Source: Saussurea involucrata
Lineage: Eukaryota > Streptophyta > Magnoliopsida > Asterales > Asteraceae
Direction: 5' to 3'
DNA length: 64,000 bases
Assembly: GCA_033807775.1 (NCBI GenBank)
Contig: JAWVWS010001017.1
Coordinates: 558,001 to 622,000 of the forward strand
Of this stretch, positions 55,680 through 64,000 are shown piece after piece (within the stretch, counting starts at the first letter, position 1; every line of letters begins with the position of its first letter). The notes beneath the pieces are model-generated. The model was not told the DNA's origin and searched no databases. It saw only the letters and a list, made by a program, of their open reading frames with translations. The position numbers were made by a program, and so were the translations under genes.

Positions 55680-57652
55680 TTAGTCATTGGAAAGGTACTT
55701 TTTGTTCTTTTGATACGAGTAGTTTAAAGGTTCATAACAAAATGGAAGTTGAATTCCTCTTTTGTGTGTGCATTTATGTTCCTCGGTTTCCTCCTCCTTT
55801 TCTGGTTCAAGAGGACCAGTCCATTGAATTGCATACTCTGGATACTTTTTATCTAATCCATAGCAAGCAAAATCATATATAGTAGGGACTTGATATCTTC
55901 CCTTTTTCAGTTAATGTGGGTTATCATATCCGATTCCCCATTCTTTGTTAAAGTACGTGAACTCTTTGGGTTTGTTCAAAAATATTGTTTGATCAGTTTG
56001 ACCCCTTTTGTGGAGTTTGGTTTCACGTTCTAGAATTTTAGCTACATACTCCTTGTGTTGAATTTGAAGAGAAGAACATTGATAAGTAATGTCTTCTTTC
56101 TCATTCAAGCACTGATCAAACTGACGTTGGAGATCAGATAATCTGGCCCTTAAGTCTTTAGGTGCTAATGAAAGGATTTTGCATCTGTCTTTTAAATCAG
56201 CATTTTCAGACTTATACTTCTCAGTTAATTTCATTTGAACATTAAGCTTCTCAGTTATTGAAATAATTTCAAGCTTTTGTTCTTCATTTGTGGCCTTGAG
56301 GGAGTTTGCCTTTTCTGTGATGGTTTGCAGTTGAAGTATGAAGTTTTGTAAGCAAGAGTCACATACCTGATTTGCTGTTGCCTTGTCTTCATCCGTAGAT
56401 GATTGATTTCCCATGAAAGCATCAACATCTTCATAATTGTCCTCATCATCAGATCTGCCTAGCCAGTACTCATTTTCAGCGAACATTGCCTCCCCAGCCT
56501 CCTTCTGTCTGGCCAGTGCAAGCTTAGCCTCATAATAGTGAGAGTTCTTCACTGTAGGTTGACGACAGTCTTTAGCAAAGTGACCGAGTTTCCCGCAGTT
56601 GTAGCATTTCACAGGTTCATCTCTCTTCTTCCGGTCACCTTTCTCTGTCTTCTCCTTCTTCTCAGATCTATCTTGCTCTTCTACCTTCTTCTTTCCTTCA
56701 TACCGATCCGTATAGTCGTGACGCTTATTGGAGGAGGTGGAGTAGCGTTGACTATTGGAAGACGGATTCTTGTAGAACTTTTGTTGTTGAAAGGATTTAG
56801 TCAGAAGGGCAATAGCTTTCATTAAGTCTGATGCTTCATCATCATCATCATCACTGTCTTTCTCGTCTTCAGGTTCTGACTCGGAGGAACTTTGATGTGG
56901 ACCGTGTCTGGATTGACTGTTTGAAGATTTCCCTAGTTTGGAAGTCATGAGGGCAATCGGATCAGCAGATGGTTTTGGCTCATTCTTCTTCTCTCCCAGA
57001 AGCTCATTCACTTCATCTTCGTCTTGGAGAAGTGTCTCATACAGTTCATTGATGCTGATGTTCTCTATCAAGTTGTTGTGCTTGACATGAGAAGCATACA
57101 CTTTCCATTCAGGTAGCAAGTTTTTGAGGAACGAACAATTTTATTCTTGTTCAGTTCATTGAGGAGTAGACAAAAACGTTCATAGGTCTGGGTAAGGGGT
57201 TCACCGTTGCGTTGCTTGAACCCATCGAACTTGGTTATCGCGCTATTTATCTTCAGCTGATTTCCTACAACGCTCCCTCGCATCATTTTGGCTACTTGGT
57301 CCCACATGCCCTTAGTCGTGTCTTTGTAACTGTCTATGGCAGTGTAGATAGAATTAGGAAGGGCTTGAATCAGATATCTCTTTGCATGCTTTTCACCTTC
57401 AGTCATGCCTCTTTCAAATTCTGTCATCTCAGCAAGAGTCTTCTCCTCACGTCGAGCTATTGCAGTTGCAGCTATGTCCTTCATTGGCTTGGCAATTGGG
57501 CCATGATCCAGAGCTCTCTTGATGTACTCATAGTTGTCCTTGGACTCTATGAAGATCATGAACCTATCTCGCCATTGGCTGTACTCGTTCGGATAGAGAC
57601 ACGGTGGCTTGGTGTCAGTGCTAATTGCTAGAGCATCACGAGAAGTAGACAT
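55680..57652 (-). pseudogene. gag: C2 Gag, one frameshift and one stop
   Basis: ATG 57652 (MSTSRDALAISTDTKPP). The Gag core with YSQWRDRFMIF is followed by a one-base frameshift near 57120 (around LLPEWKVYASH), an acidic linker, a zinc knuckle CYNCGKLGHFAKDC (about 56568-56609), and a coiled-coil tail with RGQTDQTIFLN, the same RGQTxQT motif as A Gag. TAA at 55913-55911 is followed in frame by more Gag-like sequence (YQVPTIYDFACYGL) to TAA at 55682-55680. It is shorter than A Gag. Pol is absent downstream. Confidence 0.87.
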
Positions 57653-58639
57653 CTTCGGTTGCAACGGAGTGATAGTCAGACGTGTAGATTGACTCAAAGG
57701 GTAAACCTAACGCAAGGCACTAAAAGTGAAATCCTAACGCAGGTTCTACAAGTGATTTGACTAACCTGAACTTACTGGATAGGAATCCAAATAAGTGATC
57801 TGATCTGGAATTGTTCGGATCAGATTTGATGCAAATGGATCAATAACCAAAAACAGAAGTATCCGGATAAGATGAGGATACCGGATAATAGAATTGTCCG
57901 AATAACTGTAAGAGTCCGGATATCAGAAAGAATCCGGACAGAGTAAGCTTTCTGGATAACAGATACCACACAATTTCCGGATAACTGAGGTTACCGGATG
58001 TGAACTGATTCCGGATGTGAAGTTTCCGGGTACAATGGAGTTTCCGGATACTGTGCGGTTTCCGGATACTACGAAGTTTCCGGGTAAAATAGATTTCCGA
58101 ATACTTTGAGATTAAGAGACTTACCCGGATGGATGACTTACCCGGAAGATTCGAGAGTCCGGTTGGCTGGAAGATCCCGGATGAAATTAACACAATTATC
58201 CGGGAACCTTGATTCTATCCGGAAAACGCGGCTCAGTTGTCCGGACAAATCGGCTGTTTGCTCAATTCGATTGGATTTTCGATTAGGGTTGCTCAAAATC
58301 AATCCTGGAAGATTAGTAACAATGACAAACACAAAACAACACTAATCCAATCGATTTCAATGCAAAAAGAACACGTTTTGATGATAAAGATTCGATTTTT
58401 GATTAAGAACACTACCAAAAACTTTGAACTTATTTTGCAAAATTGACCAACCAAACAAACGAATTAGGATGTGAAAATTTGCATAATTACTTATAATTAT
58501 GATGCTAACACAACCCAACAAGCAAAATTGAACAATTTAAGCAGAATCACTGATTTGAAAAATCAAGAAAAATCAGACGTGGAAAAGTCAAACTAAACAG
58601 AAATCAATGAATGAGACTTTGAATCGAATCCGTCTGTCT
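57653..58639 (-). repeat. C2 5' leader with second CCGGA cluster
   Basis: The leader between PBS and gag. Positions 57850-58245 hold about twenty TCCGGA/CCCGGA-type motifs, as in the ORF3 leader. Positions 58260-58639 are AT-rich with nothing recognisable. Confidence 0.75.
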
Positions 58640-58651
58640 GCTCTGATACCA
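58640..58651 (-). other. C2 primer-binding site
   Basis: Minus-strand TGGTATCAGAGC, two bases from the LTR. Confidence 0.92.
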
Positions 58652-58653
58652 AT

Positions 58654-58793
58654 TGTTATCACCAGATCCGTGCAACAATAGAAGAAATCGAAATATATGA
58701 ACAATAAGAACAAATGATTTCAACTGGTCATCCCTGTCATTCACTTTCAGAGAGAATTTGCAATACAGTGTTTGAAAGTAAAAAGGATGATTA
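58654..58793 (-). repeat. C2 5' LTR, truncated
   Basis: 140 bases, + strand TGTTATCACCAGATCC ..., matching the inner part of 51358-51638. It ends abruptly where B LTR sequence begins. Confidence 0.85.
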
Positions 58794-58794
58794 G

Positions 58795-59092
58795 CTTGAT
58801 CTTCGACTTCAGCGTAGAACCTTTGTTGACGTGAAACTTGTCTTCAGGGATCATAAGTCAACAATTAAAACTTATCAGCGATCATCATTAAGACTGAAGA
58901 GACTCAGAGCTTATGGATGAACAGTGTTCGCTGAATGTCTAACTTAAAGAGCATGAGTTTTCTATCAGTGGTACTGTAGAGTCATAGTACCTATCAGCGA
59001 TAGTAAAACTCTAATACGTATTGTCTACTTACAATTTTCACTAAGTGTTTCTTAAAGAGTCATTATCAAATCACTGAGGGTTTGGATCAACA
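58795..59092 (-). repeat. B-type LTR fragment
   Basis: 298 bases equivalent to about 13558-13857 of the B1 LTR, ending GGATCAACA. No polypurine tract follows, so this is the outer end of a 5' LTR or a solo LTR. It overlaps the broken B1 5' LTR by about 28 diverged bases. Confidence 0.87.
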
Positions 59093-59790
59093 GAACCGTT
59101 CCCTCAAATACTTTACATCAAAATCTCCATTTATACCAAAACCCAAATTTCTTAGGTAAAGAAAAGAAAAGATTACCTTAACCACAACTTGCAAACTTGC
59201 ATCCACCCAAAAAACACCTCTAGGGTTACCAAAATGAACTTCAAACTCCAAGTTATCAAAAGAATGGAAGGGTTTAGATGAGGGTTTGGTGAACCCTAAA
59301 AAGCTTAGAACCTCTAAGTGAGATGACAGAGTGAGGTTTACATCCTTGCTACCAAATCTTCACTAGATTGAGAAGGATCTCGTTACACAACAAGGAAAAG
59401 CACCAATAAGGCTCCAAAATCCGATTTTAAGGGTTAGGGTTTGGTTTGGGAGAGTTTATGAGAGGGGGATGAGATAAAACGACAAAGGAGGTTGAAATTT
59501 CGTGGTTTAAAGTCCTCAGACCCCGACGACGACCTTGCCCCACGAGAGTGACACTCTGTCACAATCACAGGCATAGTCGCCCACTTCTCCCCACTCACAG
59601 TACATACCCCGCAAGATTTCCCGATGAGAGTGACACCCTGTCACAATCGTCGGCATACTCGCAGAAGTCGTGCCGCACCTAATTTCCTGGCTTTCGTTTT
59701 CGAGCTGAGGCGCACGAAATGCAAAACTCTGATTCCATACTAAAGTAGTAGAGAGAGATATCCAACAACGAACTTCAAGTCCTGGAGATC
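59093..59790. other. Unassigned DNA
   Basis: About 700 bases with no convincing gene. It contains AGGGTTAGGGTTTGG-like sequence near 59441 and two similar copies of GAGTGACACyCTGTCACAATC (near 59547 and 59627). It may be flanking DNA or part of the gypsy element that follows. Confidence 0.4.
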
Positions 59791-60470
59791 AAAAGAGGAA
59801 AGGTGTTGACTTTGGAAAAAAAACCAAAGCAAGAAGTTAGATTTTATAAGAAGAAAGGGAAAGGTAATCAGACCACAAGATCATGTAAAATGGCATCAGG
59901 GAGAATGCTTTGGTAACTCAAGGACCTGCAATTGTTGTGGAAACACTGACCATTTTATCAGGGACTGTCCTCAAAATAACAACCTTAAGGCAACTGATGG
60001 AAAAGAGGGAATCTCTTATGCAACTCTAAGCAAGGATGGTAAAGGTAAAGCTAAGGGTCGAGCATTTCAGATGACAGAAAAAGAGGCAGAAGAAACTCCT
60101 GACGTGGTTACAGGTACGCTTCTTGTTAATGATATTCATGCATGTGTTTTACTTGATTGTGGTGCAAACCGATGATACGTATCCATAAATTTCTACCTGA
60201 AGTTAACCTCGAAAATTAAAGAACTAGATCAAAAATTAGAAGTCGAGCTTGCTGATGGTAGTCACGTAAAATTGAATAAAATATGTGAGGGATGTAAAGT
60301 TGACGAAAATAAATTAAAGTTGACTTAGTACCCATGAAGTTAGGGGAGTTTGATATAGTCTTAGGCATGTACTGGTTGGGAAAACATCAAGCCAAAATAA
60401 TGTGTGATAAGATGATGCTTGAGGTTAGGATCCCAAACGGAATTTTTTTTCACAATCTATGGTGATCAAA
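59791..60470 (+). pseudogene. Ty3/gypsy Gag zinc knuckle and protease relic
   Basis: One frame reads WHQGECFGN, then CX2CX4HX4C knuckle CNCCGNTDHFIRDC (59927-59968), a basic linker, and the protease start TGTLLVNDIHACVLLDCGAN with TGA at 60173-60175, then LADGSHVKL and, after a frameshift, FDIVLGMYWLGKHQAKI. The pair LLDCGAN and DIVLGMyWL is typical of gypsy retropepsins. The active-site triplet here is Asp-Cys-Gly rather than Asp-Ser-Gly. Truncated on both sides; the D2 LTR cuts it at 60485. Confidence 0.8.
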
Positions 60471-60484
60471 AACGCGGAAGGATA

Positions 60485-60777
60485 TGTAGATCCCAGTAAC
60501 GATCAAGTAATAATGTAACGAAAGGAATGATTAAGTGTTATTGGATGATTATAGAGTTACAAGTATTGGAATGATGAATAAACTCTCTCTAATCTCTATT
60601 AGGCGCATAACCATTCTAACCTAATTTCTCACAAAACACACTTTAAATACCAAGGGCTTAGTCCCTAAAGCCCATGGCCCAACAACACTAAACTAAGCCC
60701 ATTTACATGATAAAGGCTTTTACGACGATTTAATAATAAATATAAAATCTTTATATAACTTTCTATTTAATAGGACA
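60485..60777 (-). repeat. D2 3' LTR
   Basis: 293 bases, + strand TGTAGATCCCAG ... TTAATAGGACA, followed by the minus-strand tract TTTAGGGGGAGAA. The internal order of motifs resembles the D-like LTR at 39779. The left flank is GGATA; the partner is outside the window. Confidence 0.75.
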
Positions 60778-61489
60778 TTCTCCCCCTAAAGTTATATAAA
60801 GAAGAAAAAATATGGTCTTGAAAACTTCAGATCTTTATCTTCTTTCCCTCTTTTTGAAACCTTTGGTGTTACTTGTCTTCATGTCTTTCCAAACCCCCCT
60901 TGAATAAAGCTCTTGGTCTTCATAGTTTCAACTTTATCACCAGATTCAATGATTAATAACTGCGACTGAATGCACTAAAAGCAACTTTCAATTGTAGAAA
61001 CTTCAACACATCAGATCAGCACACGAGAAAGATAATGTGTAAGTTACGTGACATTCCATAGTGCATCTTCAGTTTAAAATCAAGAATCTGTCTTTGAACC
61101 ACGAGTTGAATTGGCTTTGAAAAACTTCAGAACTTGTCGAATCAAAATGCTCGAAAGGAGGAAATAGTTCGTAGCGAACACCACTTTAATAAGGGATGAG
61201 AAGAATTGATCACTTGTAAACAACTTGAACTCTTTTCTGAACTGATCAAATAACAATTAATCCCCCTCAGCTTTTGCTAACTCCCCCTCAAATTCATATT
61301 CGGTGTCTTTAAATCTGTATCATTTCTCCCCCTCATGATGATTAGGAGCATCCTGAGCATCATGCAACTTATAAGACAATACTGATGAGTAGCAAAATAC
61401 CAAATAAAACGTTTTAATAACCAAGATGGGGTAAATATCTAACACAGAAATACAATAGTAACTATTATCATAACAATTAAAATAATTGT

Positions 61490-62110
61490 GTGGCCTATGT
61501 TCAGAGTTGGCATTGGGGTATCTCTAATAGGACTTCCAGTTATCACTGAAGTAAAATTTTAAAAATTACTTCTCAAACTGTTTTGGCAATATCACAAAGA
61601 TATGCGAGTGGAATCACAAAGACTTGTGCATGTGTGAAAGAATTAAATTATATCGACTTGGCTCAAATATTGATTTAACCTGGGACTCATGTTAAAGTTC
61701 AATTGACACGGTGATTAGAAAATGAAGTTCAGAGACCGGAGCTGATGTCTACCTTTTTCAATATCTAAGACCTCCGAGTGAGGGATAGATAGATTATATG
61801 CTAAATCTCCGTGCATTTATGAAACAAGCATCTTTTGTGAGATACTTGAGTGGCTAGGTGGGGTGACATGAGTTATCGACACTGGGTCCATGTCTGTTTC
61901 AATATCCATCTCCAAAGAATTAGAATGAATAGATTGTGTGGTTACCCAGATAACTGACTCGGTTTGGTAAGGACCAATAATTCTTTTAAGTCATGTCACA
62001 TCCTCACCAAATTCTTTTCACTCCAAACTCATCTATCAAGCTAGACCCCTCACTGCTGTCTATAAGATGATGTGTTTCTTGGGTATGTCCTTCCGGTTCT
62101 GGATAGACCA
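61490..62110 (-). pseudogene. D2 ORF3 relic
   Basis: Aligns by eye to the D1 relic and to the middle of A ORF3: CAATATCTAAGACCTCCGAGT corresponds to D1 46200, the stretch near 61900 to the VSNIETNTMD region, and CTAGACCCCTCA ... TTCTTGGGTA near 62043-62085 to the IPTQED region. Multiple stops in all frames. Confidence 0.5.
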
Positions 62111-62649
62111 TAGAAACATTATAATTCCTAACACTCCTTTCATTCATCGAATATAATAGTTTAGTACGAGTTCTAAACTGAAATGTTTAGAGGTCATAAC
62201 ATTTAAGAACGAGTCCTGATCTGAGATGATCAGAAGTCATAAAAATCATTTGAAATAGAGAATTTCAATAAACAATATCAAGCGCTAACTAGAATGACTC
62301 AGTAAGCACAATGTATTCAAAAATGAAACAATAATCAGAAAGTTTAATTGTGAAGAATAAGTCACAATTAATGTGTCAGATAATAGTTGAATCATTAATA
62401 GGAATGACGTACTACAAAAAATTGGAATTCAAGCGAGTGTATTTCCATCGAAATAGTTCAACGAATATGTGAGACATGGAAATAACTAAATCAAGAAAAT
62501 ATAACACGTGGCAATCATGAAAGTTAAAATCGGAGAATAACAAACACAAGTAAGTTATCTAGAATGAATTGCCACGGTTCTTTGAATTTATTTAAAGTTC
62601 ACTTACTTTTCACACATTAGTACCCCCCTCAAAAAATGGCATAACCTTT

Positions 62650-63310
62650 ATTATCAGTCATGTGACATGAATATTCTGAACTAAACACACGTGACATTCC
62701 TACAAAATAAATCAAAATTATTTTGGTATCCATGCTTTGATGGATCCTTGATGGTTAGATGCCTTATCTTTCAAGCTTCGAAAATGAGGACCGGGAATAC
62801 TATAAGAACCATACCAATTATTTACATACCTTGGATGAACAAAGTCATTCTTCCCACACTAAGTGCAACATCTCTTTGCTCGGCTCAGACTAATTAGCTT
62901 TGCTGTAGAATAAACATGAGTAGGTGAATCAGTCTTGGAAATAAATGACTTTGTATCAACTACAGGATAAGACGTGTTTCCATCACCGTCTTCTGTAGTT
63001 CATTTCTTTCTCCAAAGCATTTTGACTTTTCGAAACACATGATTATCTTTATTATCAACACGAGAATTATATAAAAGATTGGAAGGTCGAATATGATCTT
63101 TTGAAAACTCATTTGATTTGACAAGACTCTTTGAATACTATTTGTAGAACTTGACGCATAAGATGATTGAACAACTTTGAAATTGCTTTCTTCAAGTTTC
63201 TTGACTTTGACGGATAAATCATTTCGTTATTCGAGAAGTATATCAAGTGTCTTTTGTGGATCAGATTTTACCATTTGTTCTTTCAAAATTTCAGTTGTTA
63301 ACCTAGATAA
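62650..63310 (-). pseudogene. gag: D2 Gag C-terminal relic
   Basis: Minus strand near 63250-63170 reads LLE-stop-RNDLSVKVKKLEESNF, which resembles LFEERKNLYTKIKELEDLNL of A Gag. Further stops and frameshifts follow. It is interrupted at 63310 by a B LTR. Confidence 0.55.
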
Positions 63311-64000
63311 TGTTGGTCCCGAAGGGGTTATACAAGTAATAGTTTGTAGAAGTGGGGGTTGCATACAAACACGCAATATTTTGGTTTTCTAAATTGTTTA
63401 TTAATAAATCAAACATAATTTACAGCTTGTTGCGGAATTAGATTAAGTACAACCTAATCTAAACAAACTTGAGAATCACTAAGTGTTCTTGCACAAGAAA
63501 TAGAAAGAAAAGAAGATATATAAAAAAGGATATTTTTCTAAGGCACTAAGAAGTTCAGTGAAGACCACCTTCAAACTGAAGGGGTATTCCTCTTATTTAT
63601 ACCCAATGCATTTAATGCATGGCCGGAGGACTTTACACGTGTTAGCATCTGATTTGGCGCATGTTTCTGACTTTTAGCAATATGCTTTGGGCCGTATGGT
63701 GAACAGTGTAGTGGCAGAGTGGTTGTACGATCCTGGACAAAGACATGTCCCTTTTGAAAAATCGTATGGAGTTGTGCAAGTAGATAACACAAACATTTCT
63801 TGAAGTAGAAGCTTCATGATCAACGATCGCTGAGTAGATCTTACATCAGAGAAGACCTGATGTAAGTCAGCTATCGCTGAAGTCTTCTTCTTGAAATGTT
63901 GTGTGTGTGGACTTGTCTTGGTTTCACTGATGTCCGCGTCAGATCATTAGTAGACTCGTCACTTGTTCATCAGCTTTGTCTTCGATGTCAGCGATGAACT
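63311..64000 (-). repeat. B-type LTR running off the window
   Basis: Starts TGTTGGTCCCGAAGGGG and continues to the window end, matching about 690 bases of the B1 LTR with a shortened G run (5 G near 63353). No PBS precedes it, so it is a 3' or solo LTR inserted in D2. The possible target duplication is GATAA at 63306-63310. Confidence 0.88.

Larger units (their letters stand above)
51358..58793 (-). mobile_element. Element C2: family C copia element lacking pol
   Basis: Minus strand: 3' LTR 51358-51638, ORF3 51633-54964, CCGGA-rich leader, gag 55680-57652, CCGGA-rich 5' leader, PBS 58640-58651 and 5' LTR (58654-58793, truncated). Gag ends directly beside the ORF3 leader with no trace of protease, integrase or reverse transcriptase, so the element is an internal deletion derivative. 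The base before the LTR is preceded by AAAAC; the other target duplication is lost. Confidence 0.88.
60778..63310 (-). mobile_element. Element D2: internal part with ORF3 and Gag relics, pol missing
   Basis: Minus strand from the polypurine tract at 60778. Positions 60800-61490 are AT-rich with further GGGGGAG tracts (near 61262, 61283 and 61327) and no clear gene. Then come an ORF3 relic, a tandem-repeat spacer (about 62165-62250), more spacer with a GGGGGGTAC-type tract near 62624, and a Gag tail to 63310, where a B LTR interrupts. No pol motif occurs between the Gag tail and ORF3. Confidence 0.65.

Noticed and set aside
38581..59092. A single B1 5' LTR split by one 19.5-kb insertion
   Set aside because: The two pieces overlap by about 28 mismatching bases and target duplications do not agree.

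Overview
The window reads as intergenic plant DNA, probably eudicot (an asterid is a low-confidence guess), made almost entirely of nested LTR retrotransposons. I found no host gene, tRNA or rRNA. Most elements are Ty1/copia of the Sirevirus type. They share a primer-binding site matching initiator-Met tRNA (TGGTATCAGAGC), a very long coiled-coil Gag, the order protease-integrase-RT-RNase H, repeated GGGGGAG polypurine tracts and TGTTAG-type LTR ends. I use letters for families inferred here: A, B, C and D have internal sequence, E is known only from LTRs.

Layout. Positions 1-12854 are A1 (+), lacking most of its 5' LTR. Positions 12909-39261 are B1 (-), old and broken, with a young A2 (-) at 20794-34416 inside its pol gene, flanked by the target duplication CACCA. 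Next come a 3' end of a D-like (+) element (39262-~40090) and a B2 remnant (-, ~40091-45057). B2 carries a B-type solo LTR (41338-42575, TSD CTCCA), which itself carries an E-type solo LTR (42105-42368, TSD ATTAG). D1 (-, 45058-~47077 and 50718-51357) is split by C1 (+, ~47078-50717). C2 (-, 51358-58793) has lost pol. A B LTR piece, unassigned DNA and a Ty3/gypsy gag-protease relic follow. D2 (-, 60485-63310) has lost pol and abuts a B LTR that runs off the window end.

The most interesting content is a third gene ('ORF3') between pol and the 3' LTR in families A, B and C, with relics in D. It occupies the place where some Sireviruses have an env-like gene, but I see no signal peptide or membrane segment. 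By eye, ORF3 proteins of A, B and C share an N-terminal block ([SA]-[IL]-R-x2-L-x-L-P, then S-x-D-Q, D-[YWF]-[TA]-x-I-[ILM] and P-Y-x-R-[FY]), a heptad coiled coil, basic NLS-like stretches and a C-terminal block (REDG, DFQ-[LIM]-A, [FY]-[SC]-[DS]-[AG]-T, R-L-[DN]-x-R).

ORF3 appears to have its own expression signals. Family B has a promoter-like module with TATA, G-box, CCAAT and TGACGTCA elements. B and C have 3' splice sites just before the ATG. Two diverged B copies keep a phase-1 intron at the same codon. Each family also carries its own short motif many times over: TCAGA-n-TCTGA in A, TCAGCGA in B, CCGGA in C. Sequence-specific nuclear protein plus family-specific motif recalls the VANC anti-silencing proteins of Arabidopsis VANDAL transposons. 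That comparison is a hypothesis, not a demonstrated function.

Only A2 pol (27029-30451) is a full uninterrupted reading frame of family-typical size. A1 gag is also open. Everything else carries stops, frameshifts or deletions.
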